From NCBI GenBank assembly GCA_023634235.1, contig JAMKCF010000001.1:8744758-8808757 (forward strand): 64,000 bases of DNA, given 5' to 3'. The notes under the pieces are model-generated. The model worked only from the letters and a program-made list of their open reading frames with translations, was not told the DNA's origin and ran no database searches. Shown here one piece after another: positions 46,010 to 57,358 of this stretch (the first letter of the stretch is position 1; each line of letters opens with the position of its first letter). Both the position numbers and the translations under genes were made by a program. Source of the DNA: Pisaster brevispinus (Eukaryota > Echinodermata > Asteroidea > Forcipulatida > Asteriidae).

Positions 46010-46919
46010 GGTAGTTTAGTGACTTCAAGCCACTTGATGGTGTCCTCGTCGGTCTATGAGTCCCTGCTCGCCTTTTGGTGGTCTGAAGTCAGGGCAGTCG
46101 TGAATGATGTGGTTGATGGTTTGTGGTCTGCCACACTGACACAAATTCAAGCAGGAAGCTCCGATGCTATGTAGGAACGAGGCGTTACGGCCCCAGCCAG
46201 TTCGAAGACAGCTGAGTTGGACCCATGCCCCACGAGGAAGATCCCAGCCTGTAGGTCTGAAGGATGGAGTTGGAATGAAGTCACGGAGTCGTGTTGAGGA
46301 TGTTGACCAGGCTTTCTTCCATCGATTCAAGATCCATGATGGGGAAAGAGGGTTAGTAGTGATGATGTGGAGTGCTTCTGAGGCAGTGCTTGCGGTTCAG
46401 CCTACTGCCGATTTGCGTATCAAAGATGGAGGGCACTAGGCTGCCTGGATTGAGGCTTTTCTGAGCAAGTTTTGCAGACATGTAGTCAGACGAATGTTTG
46501 GTGGAGCAATGCCGGAGAGGATGGAAAGGTTGTCTGTTGGCGTGGGTTTTATTGAACCGGATATTAGACGCATGGCATCGTTAAGACTGAGTCGACTGAC
46601 TTTGTGTGAGTACTGTGACTCCATGTAGGGGCTGCATACTCCGCTGTTGAGAAAGCTAGGGCAAGAGCAGATGTTCGGAGTGTAGTAGGACTGGCTCCCC
46701 AGCCTGTACCAGCTAGCTTGTGAAGGAGATTAACACGTGATCGTGTCTTAGCAGCAACTCGCTTTATATGGTGAGAGAAGTATAGGCTACGATCAAATTG
46801 ATTCCAAGATAGGTGGGTGTGGGGTCAAATGTGAGTTGTGAGCCATCTAGGGCGATATTGAGTTCCCTTTTGGCAAGGCGGTTTGCAAGATGGAATACGG
46901 AGCAGACTGTCTTTGGTTT
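46010..46919 (-). mobile_element. LINE A, 3' part
   Basis: Continuation of the LINE at 50598-51785 beyond the LINE B insertion. In several frames it encodes KPKTVCSVFHLANRLAKREL, LLHKLAGTGWGASPTTLRTS, SLNDAMRLISGSIKPTPTDN and RPTGWDLPRGAWVQLSCLRT, ending with CLNLCQCGRPQTINHIIHDC, the C-terminal zinc-knuckle-like motif of jockey-type elements. Frameshifts are frequent, so the element is old. Confidence 0.85.
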
Positions 46920-47135
46920 AATAATAATAATAATAATAATGGAAATTTATATAGCGCCTATCCATGTAAACATGCTCCTGGGCGCTGAACAAATAAAAGA
47001 AAATCTATTAAAGTCCATACAGTTGTAATACCCTAGAGAAAAGACAGTAAAAAATGTAATTAAATTCAGAAGTTGTACACAACAATCAATAATTAAAAAC
47101 AATGAGGATAAACACTACTTAAAAAGCTGGAATTG

Positions 47136-48410
47136 CTACAGAGAATAAAAAATATGTACTTGTACTAAGTGGTTTAAAAAAGCACGCTTAAAAAGGTTTG
47201 TCTTAAGGCCAGCCTTGAATTTATCAACATTACCAGCTCCCCTCAGTTGCTTAGGAAGCTGGTTCCACAGTTCAGGGCCAATTACAGAGAACATCCTATC
47301 ACCTGCAGAAACCAGCTTCGCTCTGGGGCGGATCAAAAGAGTAACATCACTTGCAGAACGAGTAGATCTAACAACAGGCCTAGTAGCAACAAGATCATAC
47401 AGATACATAGGGCAAAGACCATTTAAGCATTTAAACATTAACAAACACACCTTAAAAATAACCCGATACCTAAAAGGAAGCCAATGTAACTGCATTAAAA
47501 CTGGGGTGATATGCTCATACTTTTTGGTACAAGTAAGTAGCCTCGCAGCTGAGTTCTGAACTCTTTGTAAGGGGGCAAGAGTGGCGGCAGGGAGACCAGC
47601 TAGAATAGCATTGCAATAATCAATCCGGGATGTGACTATAATATGAATTATTTGCTCTGTACTACGACGACCTATAAACCTCTTAATCTTACTAATATTG
47701 TACAAGTGATACATGGCAATACGGGAGACAGACTTGATGTGAGATTGCGTATTCTTTTTTTTGTCAAATGTTACACCAAGAGTTTTGACCACAGGCACAG
47801 GGTTAATGGAATGAAAACCAACAGAAACATCTATTTTTGGTAATTTCTTCAAAGACGACGGTGAGCAAACGATCAGAACATCTGTCTTTTCATCGTTAAG
47901 TTTGAGATAGTTTAATGTCATCCAGTGTTTGATGTCCTTGCAGCATGCTTCCAGTTGTTTAATTTTACTGTAGACGTCACATTGAGTAGGGGTTGCAGAG
48001 ATGTAGAGCTGAGTGTCATCAGCATAGAAGTGGTGTCTGAGGTTGTGTCGACGGATGATGTCACTAAGTGGTAGCAAATAAATGTTGAACAGAACAGGAC
48101 CTAGCACCGATCCTTGTGGCACACCAAACTCAAGCGGATACGAGGCACCTTCAGATGAGCTGGTGATCTTAACTCTCAGGCAGCGGTCCGATAAGTATGA
48201 TGAAAACTAGTCCAGGCTTCCCTGTGACAATCCTATGCGTGACTTTAATCTTTGCAGCAAAATTTTGTGATCGAGTGTGTCAAATGCTGCGCTGAGGTCA
48301 AGAAGAACAAGGATTGACACTTCCTTCATCGGTGGTCTGCAGTAGGTCATTCTGCACACGGACAAGTGCAGTCAGTGCCATGGAATCGTTTGTATGCAGA
48401 CTGAAAATAA
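47136..48410 (-). pseudogene. LINE B reverse transcriptase, catalytic and C-terminal part
   Basis: Around 48130-48390 the sense reads QSAYKRF, LDLSAAFDTLDHKILLQRL and SLD, stop, FSSYLSDRC: a TGG-to-TAG nonsense change and frameshifts disable the copy. From 48122 it is open: PQGSVLGPVLFNIYLLPLSD, FYADDTQLYISATPTQCDVY, LKLNDEKTDVLIV, TSRIDYCNAILAGLPAATLA, YEHITPVLMQLHWLPFRYRV and GDRMFSVIGPELWNQLPKQL. Confidence 0.88.
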
Positions 48411-49304
48411 TCATGAAGACGATGATGTGACATGTGACATGTGAATCGAAAGTTGTTGAGCAACGATTTTCTCCAGTATTTTCGAGCAGAACGATAAATT
48501 TGTGACTGGTCTGTAGTTCTTCAGCAGCTCGACTTGTTCAGCGTTCATGTTATGCATCTTTGGAATTGGCTTGACTGCTGCTAATTTTAATGCATTTGGG
48601 AAAACCTCAGTCGTGATTGAGGAGTTGACAATCGACGTCACTATCGGCGCAATCTCCGGAAGGCATGTCTTTAGAAGGCTAGTTGGTAGAGGGTCCAGAT
48701 AAGAAAACTTCAGAGGGGACTTACGAATAATCATCTCTTCATGTGATTGTGAAACAGTCTCTAGGCGGAGTTCACAACCGACCGGAAGTTCAGAAGCTTG
48801 GTCATCGGCATTCCTTGGTTGACCGTTGATTTCACACCCGCTCCTAATCGCCTTTATTTTCTCTTGAAAGATGCAGCTGAAGCGGTTAGCGAGTTCCACT
48901 GGAGTTGTATGGGTGGGTAATACAGTAGCAACTTTCCGATGCAAAAGCGAATCAATCACCCGGAAAATCTGACGACAATCACCTCTGTTTTCGTCTATTA
49001 AGTTCTTGTAGTAATGCGATTTGGCCTCATTTATTAGCCTCACAACCTTGTTTCTTTGTAGCTTGTACATGTCTTTGTCGATGGTTAGTTGACTCTTGCG
49101 CCAGCGTTGTTCCAACTTTTTACGTTTCAGTTTCTCGATGTAGATTGAAGACGTAAACCAAGATGTATTTGGACGGAGTGTTAATGTTTTAGATTGCAAA
49201 GGTACATGTTTCTCGAGAAGATCAGAGAGATGTTTATTGTAGGCATGGGCGAGAACATCCGGGTGCAGAGACGCGTCTCCATTTTCAGACAGAGGAGATT
49301 TCAA
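48411..49304 (-). pseudogene. LINE B linker and RT beginning
   Basis: 297 residues: LHPDVLAHAYNKHLSDLLEK, RPNTSWFTSSIYIEKLKRKK, LANRFSCIFQEKIKAIRSG, KFSYLDPLPTSLLKTCLPEI (RT block 0-1) and ELLKNYRPVTNLSFCSKILE. It ends before the block-2 region in which frame and a Trp codon are lost. Confidence 0.85.
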
Positions 49305-49618
49305 GATGTCGAGCCAAAACGTTTGGTGTCAATGTTGTTGATTTTCCTGAAGATGATTGTTTCTCGTTCCCTCTTTGGTTTTCTGATATCAAGGTTACAG
49401 GTGATAAGTGAGTGATCAGAAATGGCTGGGTCAAACACATCAATGGATTTTATGTTGTTCTGACAAGAGCGAGTTATCACAAGGTCCAGCAGATGTCCAT
49501 GGTTATGAGTAGCAGATGAAACATGTTGGGTCAGGTTACAAGACTCTAACAAGTTCATGAAAGCGACTGTATCTTTAGCTTGAGATTGATCGATGTGAAT
49601 ATTAAAGTCACCCATCAC
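49301..49618 (-). pseudogene. LINE B endonuclease, C-terminal half
   Basis: MMGDFNIHIDQSQAKDTVAF, LTQHVSSATHNHGHLLDLVI and AISDHSLITCNLDIRKPKRE give the GDFN, T-H-x-x-G-H-x-L-D and SDH catalytic motifs. Joined to the previous segment through a frameshift around 49620-49650. Confidence 0.85.
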
Positions 49619-49650
49619 TATGAGATCCGAGGACGATGTCAGGAATCCTT

Positions 49651-50340
49651 CTAGAAGGTCGCAGGAGGGCGATAAAATATCATCAGTAGAATATGTTTAT
49701 CGTTGCATTGAACATCTACTTCAATATGTTCAAATGATGATGCTGTCAAGGATGATGTAACGACTTTGACTTTAAGTTCCGAGACATGTAGTAGTCCTAC
49801 ACCCCCACCCGATCTTCCCGGGCGAGGCTTATGAATGAAACGGTAGTTTGATGAGTTGAGGTCACCTACCGTTTTGGTATCATTTCCTTTAATCCAGGTC
49901 TCAGTAAGAGCTAGTAAGTGAATGTTCCTTTCACCAACAAGTTCATGCAAATCAGTAATCTTATTACAGACAGACCTAGCATTGAAGAGACAAACGTTTA
50001 ATTGTTGAGAGCCATGTACAATTGGCGGAGTCTGCCCGCAGTTGATGGGTACGAGGTTGTCATAATTTCTGTATAATGGCTTGATTTGTTCATGACTACA
50101 TTTATCGTAAGCAATCTTACCAGCTCGGAATTTCCTTCGTGTAGGCGGACGCTTACAAAGTTTAAGCTCACGAAGAGACTTAAAAACTGCGAGTGAAAGC
50201 TTAGTAGTCCCTCGATCCCAGCGAAGGGCACGTAGCTGGAGAGCTGCATAAACTAGGCGTGGCATGGGGACAAAGGAAAAGAACCTCCCCGATGAGAGAA
50301 ACACTGGCGCCCGTGGTAGGTACTCAAGATACGGCAGCAA
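49651..50340 (-). pseudogene. LINE B N-terminus and endonuclease start
   Basis: Basic N-terminal region (KRPPTRRKFRAGKIAYDKC), then LNVCLFNARSVCNKITDLHE (first EEP motif with Asn), IHLLALTETWIKGNDTK (catalytic Glu), GRSGGGVGLLH and ILLMIFYRPP. The frame then breaks before the catalytic MMGDFNIHID piece at 49301-49618. Confidence 0.85.
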
Positions 50341-50597
50341 GGGTGAGTGATTTTTACTATGCTTCGGTGGTTCTCGGAGAAACTCTTCACAATAAAAATC
50401 AAGAATCGGCGTTGGAAATTGAGCTTATATGTCAGTAAAACAAGTTAATTATCACAGAGCTGTCACTTCCACTGTCTCCATAACACTTCCACAACAAAAA
50501 TGGTATTAAAAATCCAATGGAGGGGAAGAAAACCGAGAATAAACTGAGAGATTCCGTAGGAGCTGCTCACCTGCGCTCAACACACTATTCTAATATA

Positions 50598-51785
50598 TGG
50601 TTTGCTGAGTTTCATATGGCAACTGTTGAAGTAGCTGCTTAGAGACTGGAGATCTGCTAGGAGGGCTCTTTCCGCATAACCAATGGCAGTGTCGTCCGCA
50701 AATATGTACTGATTTGAAGTTGTTGCAGGAATGTGGGGACGTGTAAATGTTAAAAATGATTGGTGCCTTACCGAGCCTTGTGGAAGACCACTCTTCAGCC
50801 TGCGCTTTCTACTTCTGCATCCGTTTGGTGTTGCAAGGATGAAAGTGCGGTCTTGAACTAGGAGCATCCTGAACTGGACCAGCTTTACATCTGGGATGGT
50901 TTTTAGGAGCTTGAGGTAAACACCACGATGCCAAACTGTATCAAAAGACTGCTCCAAACTTCTGTTTGTTTTGAAAGGAGCATTCAATATTGTGGGTTGG
51001 GCGTGTGATTTGATCTGTAGTCGAGCGACCTTTTCGAAAGCCAGCTTGAGCATGTGGTAGCCTCGCCTCGATGACATCAGTTATCCTGGTGAGGATCATC
51101 CTTTCTAGGAGCTTATAGATGTGGGAGAGGAGAGATATTGGGCGGTAGCTCTTCGGATCATTCGCCGGTTTCTTAGGCTTTAAGATTGGCGTTATTTCAA
51201 CAACTGGGTATGGTTGACTTCTCTAAGCAGTTAGACAGGAAAGATCTGAGCCAGAGTGTAGTGGTGGGTCCAAGGTTCTTCAAGAACTCAGTATGAACAC
51301 AATCAGGCCCTGGAGCTTTCCCACCCTTTAAGGTTTTGATGGCATTGGTTAGCTCCTCGGACAAGAAAGGCTGGGATAGGTTGCTTTTTGCTTGAGTAGT
51401 TGCAACCAGTTCTTTAATCTCAGAGTTTACTTTGCGAGAGTGCTCTTTGGCTGCAGGACTGCGGCTCATCCATCTGCCGTTGTTAACCAGGATAGAGGCA
51501 ATTGCATTAGCCGTGACAGGACATTGCTTTACTGTGGAGCTTTTGCCAGTGAGACGATAAATATTAGACCATGCCTTACGGCTGAAGTGGGAAAAGTCGA
51601 TCCTGCTCAATTCTTCTTCCCATCTGGCTCGCCTTTTTTGGCCTAGAATATCCAATAGCTCACTGCTTAGTGCATCCGTGGTGGTGTCATCTTGAAAGTT
51701 GTTGCACTGGTTGAAAAGAGCCTCACACTCTTTGTCCCAGCAAGGAGTGTAAGGACAATTATTGTGGCAGACATTAAAAGACGAA
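50598..51785 (-). mobile_element. LINE A, 5' part (jockey-type)
   Basis: 5'-truncated. It reads YTPCWDKECEALFNQCNNFQ, DFSHFSRKAWSNIYRLTGKS, LKGGKAPGPDCVHTEFLKNL (RT block 1), FDTVWHRGVYLKLLKTIPDV, RRLKSGLPQGSV and QYIFADDTAIGYAERALLAD (catalytic FADD), ending at CHMKLSKP where LINE B interrupts. The continuation KPKTVCSVF at 46914 keeps the frame once the duplicated target is counted once. Frameshifts at about 51190 and 51080 make it inactive. Confidence 0.87.
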
Positions 51786-52199
51786 GATAATTAAATTAGG
51801 GAACGGTAATTTGTTAAATTATGAAATCTGTATATATGTGGATTGTAGTTACGACAGCATGATTTCACCAATCTGCAAGGTAATTCTGTGTCTGGTTTTC
51901 ACAGGTGACTCTATTAGACTTAAATATATAATTTATCAATGTTTTAGGTCAGCCTGTATGATGTGGACCCAGTTTCAACAATCTGACAGGGCAAACATCT
52001 GTCATGAAGGTACCACCATACAATCACCATAACGATTCTTCTAAAGGTACTTGTCTTCGGATTGGGCATTCTGGGTTTATAAAAGTGCTTGTTATGAAAC
52101 GAATGTGGTTAAAAAGATGTTATATTGGCCCAGGACATGGACTTCTCTCTTGAAGGAGCACGACAATTTTCCATCGGTAAGTGGCACTCTCAGGAAAAT
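51786..52199. other. Non-coding, no gene recognised
   Basis: Spacer between LINE A and the DIRS-like element. Confidence 0.5.
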
Positions 52200-52201
52200 T
52201 T

Positions 52202-52550
52202 GAGGAGTTGAACGAGACTTACTTGGAAGTCTGTTTAACTTCGGTTCTAACCTGCTCTCTGGACGGATATTAGGAATTACATGGGATACGATCGCGCATG
52301 CGCAAAACCAGACTTTAAAGAAAAACATGGGGCAGTTCCAGCAAAACTACCCATGATAACATTGGCAATAAAACTTTGCCAATCTTGAACAAGTGAAACT
52401 TGTAGAAAAAGAGGTGGGAGGGTGTGGATGTAATTCCTAATATCTGTCCAGAGAGCAGTATTTAACCGAAGTTAAACATCGACTTCCAGGTAAGTCTCGT
52501 TCAACTCCTCAATTCTATACTGCCCTCTGGCGGTTATGGAATTCCATGGG
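52202..52550. repeat. Left terminal repeat and internal complementary region of the DIRS element
   Basis: Segment 52430-52510 is the inverse of 52202-52280 (about 80 bases with mismatches). It is followed by 52515-52550, which matches the inverse of the right end 57321-57356 with one mismatch. This side-by-side arrangement of both outer ends is the internal complementary region that templates circularisation in DIRS elements. The centre holds 52282-52429. Confidence 0.85.
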
Positions 52551-52906
52551 ATTTCAAAGCAACTGGATCTAACCCATGTTATCCTCCCATAAAAAGAGTG
52601 ATTAGATAAATCAAGTATACCAAAATATATCCACAAATCTGAAACAGTTAAGTGAGTTCTGAAAATTCTTTATCTTGACCAAAGTGTCAACAACGCAAAA
52701 CATTGCTCTATCGTCACAAGTAACATAAATTGTAAGTTCCTTTAACAATGTTAAAACTGCACTTCAACTTAACAGTTACTTATAATAAATCAACCAAACT
52801 TGGTCCAATGCATAAAACTTGCATAAAACTTGCATAAGAAATGCATAAAACTTGCACTAAAACTGAAGTCCACTACATGCGTGACATGTAGTAAAAGGGG
52901 AAAATT

Positions 52907-54118
52907 TTAATTCTTGGAATTAGCATTTAGCACAATTTCACCCATGGTTCCGTGGGCTGTAATCGGCTTGTTATAGTTCTTAGCGAAAGTCCTTGCACTG
53001 CTCCAACCTGCAGTCTGTAGGATCTGCTCAAGACAACCACCAGCTTTGATTGCCTTGGACGTGGATGCCGATCGAACACTGTGGGGCTTGTAAACAGAAA
53101 CATCAACCCCCGCCTTTGCCATAGATGTTTTGATCCAACCACTGATTGTTGACGCTGATACACACTTATGTGGTTTCATATAACTGATAAACAGTCTTGA
53201 TTCGTCCTTTCGTAGGGTACTGGTTCTCTCTATGTACTCTGACAAGACTGTGTAAATACAAAGACCCCTATCAATTGGGTATGCTTTAAATTCCAATACA
53301 GGCGGGGTATACCCTTGTCGACTTTGCTTAAGGTCTGCCATTCCTACCCGGAAACAGAACTTTGATGATCTCTTTGTCATGTTGTTGAGATTTGACAGTC
53401 AGCGTTTGAGCCCTGGCACCTATTAACAGTGCCACTGATGCTACTGCCTTTAAAGTTAATAACTTCAATGTCAATTTTTTGTTTGGTGAAAGTGACCTCA
53501 GGTAATTAAGAAGGATTGAAACATCCCACACTTCACTATATCGAGGCACAGGGGGTCTGAGGAACTTTGATAACCCACGGATGACATCCAACAGTAATCC
53601 CCCCTTTCCATAAAATGAATTGATAGTGCGCTTTGGGCTGTATTAATGGCACTATACCCTAGGCCGTCATCATACAACCGAGTCAAAAAGTCTACAACTA
53701 AATTGATAGGTGGTGTAATACAATTAGCTTTCCTCTGCTTACAAAATAAGTTCCATTTTCGAATGTACACTGAGCATTGTTTGTGTGTTCCAGTTTTCCA
53801 TGCACAGAGGATGATAGATGTAGCCCGCTCCGATAGTTTAGACTCTCTTGAGGCTTTCCTGGTATGTGACCTGCTATCAGAAATAACTTCTTCCTCAGCG
53901 GGTGCAATGCGCTGTTGAATTGGAGAGTTAACAACTTGTCCATTTGAGGCAACAATAGTGGTTGCTCGACCAGCATCGCTAGGAAGACAGTGAACCATGG
54001 CTGAGTTGGCCAGCGTGGTACAATCATAAGTGTCTTCCCTCCGTCGGACTTCAACTTCTGTAGTATTCGCCCGATTAGGCTGAAAGGAGGAAAAACATAG
54101 GCATAAAGGTCTGTCCAT
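52907..54118 (-). pseudogene. DIRS tyrosine recombinase
   Basis: Three frames in succession (53498-54118, 53328-53591, 52907-53380). N-terminal SAM-like region (SERATSIILCAWKTGTHKQC, WNLFCKQRKANCITPPINLV, VDFLTRLYDDGLGYSAINTA). Catalytic Arg in LLIGARAQTLTVKS. C-terminal KPHSVRSASTSKAIKAGGCL (His-x-x-Arg), AGWSSARTFAKNYNKP with the nucleophilic Tyr. It integrates the circular DNA copy. Frameshifts near 53500-53590 and 53340-53380. Confidence 0.88.
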
Positions 54119-54794
54119 GACTTTGAAAAAGCATCAATAAATTCTGCTTGTGGTCTCTCTGCCAAGCTACATAACGACTACATTTTGCATTTAACCTGGA
54201 GGCAAAAAGGTCAAGGTCTGGTCTTCCATAAATTTGTACCAGCCTGTTGAAAACACCCTCATGCAGGGACCATTCACATCTATCATTGAAATGTCTACTT
54301 TCAAAATCAGCCTCAACATTATCCTTTCCAGGTAAATGGAAAGCAGAAATCCAAATGTTTCTTGGTAAGCACCATTCCCATATCTTTCTTGCCAAACTAT
54401 TTAGTTGGGGTGTTTTACCACCCATGTGATTTACATATGCAATGGCAGTTGTATTGTCCATTAAAATTGACACATTTTTTCCATTGATCTTGTCTGCACA
54501 AGCCTTTAAAACAAAAAAGGCCCCAAGAAGTTCCAAGTAATTTATGTGTTCAAAGCTTTCTAAAGCATCCCATCTGCCTCCGAATTGTTCACCCTCACAT
54601 GTAACACCCAATCCCTGCATAGAAGCATCTGAGGTGAGGATTATGTCAGCATTTGCTTTAATTACAGGGCTTATTTGGGAGGCTAAATTGTCTGACCACC
54701 AAAGTAAGTCTGATCTCACTTCGTCAGTTATGATCATTTTTGCATCAAAGTTACCTTTGTTCATTTTCAAAGCTTCAACTTTGGCATGTTCCAA
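54075..54794 (-). pseudogene. DIRS RNase H and following domain
   Basis: LTSDASMQGLGVTCEGEQFG (first Asp), LELLGAFFVLKACADKING (Glu), ILMDNTTAIAYVNHMGGKTP (Asp), ISAFHLPGKDNVEADFESRH (last His/Asp) make up RNase H. RPDLDLFASRLNAKCSRYVA is the adjacent DIRS signature. An overlapping frame (53698-54165) supplies YAYVFPPFSLIGRILQKLKS and MIVPRWPTQPWF, the conserved tail before the recombinase. A frame break lies near 54150. Confidence 0.88.
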
Positions 54795-54938
54795 TTCTCT
54801 GTATTTAAGTGGGCCAACATTTACCGCAGGAGCAGCGACTAGGCTACCTTATACTCTGGCTACATTTCTAATAGTATCATCTCTCCTGTCTGCCAATTCT
54901 GTGCATAACAACACTATGTTTTGAACTTTTTCTTTGGG

Positions 54939-55736
54939 TTATGTAACAATCATTGTATCTGAGTAAATAACAAATCCCAAGTGGGTTATTTGTTTACAGG
55001 GCAACAGGACAGACTTATCCCAATTAATCACAAATCCAAGGTCTAGTAAGGTTCTCAAAACAAATGTTACAGAGGTAATTAATTCTGCGTCAGTGCTTGC
55101 TACAACTAGCAAATCATCAAGAAAACCTGTGACACTATGCCCCATTTGTCGCAAAAAAGCATAAACTGGTTTCATCAGTTTAGTATACTTTCGTGGAGCA
55201 CAAGAAAGCCCGTTTGGCAAACAGGTGAAATGAAACAAGTATTCTTTTCAAATGAATCGAAGAAATTTCCTTAAATCTTGGTGCACTGGAACACCATAAT
55301 AGGCATCCTTCAAATCTATTGATGCCATAAAACACCCTTTAGAAATTAGCTAAAGTGCAATATCAAATGTCTCCATTTTAAAGTGGTAGTATTCCACAGT
55401 GTTGTTGATATGCTTTAGGTTCAGAATAAGCCGAGAACCATTCTTTTTAGGTACTAAGAAAATGCTTGAAATAAATTCACCATTTTCTGTTACAGCGTTT
55501 TCCAAAACCTGCTTTGTAATTAGGTTATTTATTTCCTCATCAACAAAATAACTCTGTTCCTGGTTAAATTTAGATATTGGCGTGTTATTCTGAATAGGTG
55601 GGACACCTTCTGTAAATTCAATTGTGCAACCTGCTATTGTCTGCAGTATCTCTGTCTGAAGTAATGTCCCTCCATTTGTGAACAAATTTACTAAATCTAC
55701 CTGCACAAAATAGGATGGACTTATGCTCAGATTCAA
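54939..55736 (-). pseudogene. DIRS reverse transcriptase
   Basis: SSIFLVPKKNGSRLILNLKH, then a stop after ETFDIAL, ASIDLKDAYYGVPVHQDLRK (catalytic Asp), a second stop (TGA where RFIWKE is expected), FTCLPNGLSCAPRKYTKLMK and GHSVTGFLDDLLVVASTD (catalytic LDD), then LLDLGFVINWDKSVL and THLGFVI. All RT blocks are there; two nonsense codons near 55350 and 55245 inactivate the copy. Confidence 0.9.
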
Positions 55737-55742
55737 TGAGTG

Positions 55743-57216
55743 CTACATATTATCCAGCTTCGAATTCAATACTTCAAAAGTTGAGTTTGATCCTACCTCA
55801 CCTTTGGTAGGTGCATGAGGTGAAGCTGGACGAGTACTTCGAGCTTGCATCCCTCCGGATCTTTTTATGCCATAGTTATACATACCCTGAGAAGGGTATG
55901 GGTATGGAGCACCAGTCGGACGGTTGCCTCTGCCCCTACGAATGATATTGTCCACGTGGAGAATACCCTCCTGATCCTCTGTAACGGGGGTAACGGTATG
56001 CTCCCCTTGTTGGGTAATATGTAGATTTACGGGGGTGCAGCTGGCTTACTGCCTTGTTACTGTCCCCAATGTTTTTAATAATTCTCTCAACATTTTGGCT
56101 TCCACCATAAGTAGCCATTGTGCTCAACATCTGCAGAGAATAAATTCTCATAGCGCCACGCCAGTTCAGGCTTCTGCAGCTCTCGCCATCGTAAGCAAAT
56201 GTTATGAAATCCATGGCCAAGCATTGCAAGTCCTGTCATGCCTACAGCTGTCAATTCATTGGCGACAGTATCGCTGAAAATGGCACTGTTAGTCTCTTTA
56301 TCCACATACTTCTGGATGCTGTCCACTATTTTGGTGAGGCAACAACCCGCTTTGGAGACTGCCATTTGAATGATTTTCATTCTGTCATCAAATTTTTTGG
56401 TTTGATGTTTCAGTAGCTTGAGAACAAGTTCATCGGTCTCAACTTGGCTCCTGATAATTCTCAGGACGTTTAATCTCCGTTGATTTCTTTTGAAATATCT
56501 CGAAATCCATACCCCTCTGAAACATCTTGTTTACTCCATTGGCCAGTGAGGCGGACACAGCTTCGCACGTTTCCTCCTTTGGAGCCATAAACTCCGGGAG
56601 GTACTCATCAAACTTACTGACAATTTGGCCATCATCGACACTGTCCTCTTCTTTACCGTTGTCCTTTCCTTTGCCGCTATCCTTCTCTGTGCTAACGTTC
56701 ACGTTACTCGTACTACCGCCATGACCACTGTCATCCATGTTGTTTACAGTCGCAGCAGTATTTGTGCCCTGTGACCCTTCATTCACCTTCGTACATGTCG
56801 TACGACTGTGAGCATTCTACTCCAGATTCCTGCGCAAACTGATTACCGCCACAGTAATCATCCCATTCAGCATATGGTGGGTAAAAATAGTCCGCGTGGG
56901 GGAAAGTAGCCCCTGAGGGAACATTTGTACGTTCCTTTTCTTGTTCTTTTGAACTTTTTTCATGCTCTTGACTTCTTCCTGACAATTCTTTCATAGTTTT
57001 GGCAAACTGGCTCAAAGTGGAAGATATTGCAGAGTTGCTGGGACGCAACTGTGACTTTCCGGTTGCCGCCACTTTTGTACGTGCAGGTACATGCGTATCC
57101 TTTTTTGTCACGTTGTCCGCGTTTGGCTCAGGAATGACATTGTCTTTTCCCGGTTTTGTTGTGTCTTGTTTTCGTGAGCCATTGGCATCACTTTTGCCTA
57201 TGTCACCTTTCCCCAT
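55743..57216 (-). pseudogene. DIRS gag-like ORF
   Basis: Starts at ATG 57214-57216 (MGKGDIGKSDANGSRK), low-complexity Lys/Gly/Ser and charged region, then PHADYFYPPYAEWDDY. After frame changes near 56780, 56430 and 56230 follow KSTEIKRPENYQ, MKIIQMAVSKAGCCLTKIVD, RIYSLQMLSTMATYGGSQNV and an Arg/Gly/Tyr-rich C-terminus (YPTRGAYRYPRYRGSGGYS, RRGRGNRPTGAPYPYPSQGM) that probably binds RNA. It is assigned as gag by position and composition; no specific domain recognised. Confidence 0.6.
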
Positions 57217-57320
57217 TGGAGATTTGGGATTTTGTTAGGTTTGTTAACGAAAAACTTCCCGGCACTTCTGTGCCACAACTTTGTTCGTTCGTTACTGGTT
57301 TTGCGCATGCGCGATCGTAT

Positions 57321-57358
57321 CCCATGGAATTCCATATCCGCCAGAGGGCAGTATAGAA
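57321..57358. repeat. Right terminal repeat of the DIRS element
   Basis: Outer end of the right ITR, inverse of the internal complementary region at 52515-52550. Contains CCGCCAGAGGGCAGTA (57338-57353), a close match to the CTCF core. Confidence 0.8.

Larger units (their letters stand above)
46920..50597 (-). mobile_element. LINE B: near full-length CR1/L2-like LINE inserted in LINE A
   Basis: 3.68 kb, flanked by the 6 bp target duplication TGGTTT at 46914-46919 and 50598-50603. It starts with a 5' UTR, carries endonuclease and RT, and ends in (TAT/ATA)n at 46920-46939 after a TATAGCGCC-type 3' UTR. It has a nonsense codon and frameshifts, so it is inactive. Confidence 0.9.
52200..57358 (-). 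mobile_element. DIRS-like tyrosine-recombinase retrotransposon
   Basis: About 5.16 kb. Gag-like ORF, RT, RNase H and tyrosine recombinase on the minus strand, in the order expected of DIRS. Inverted terminal repeats: left 52253-52311 against right 57295-57357, including a perfect 29 bp match (52283-52311 and 57295-57323). An internal complementary region near the 3' end (52430-52550) joins the inverse of the left outer end to the inverse of the right outer end. Two stops in RT and several frameshifts disable it. Confidence 0.9.
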
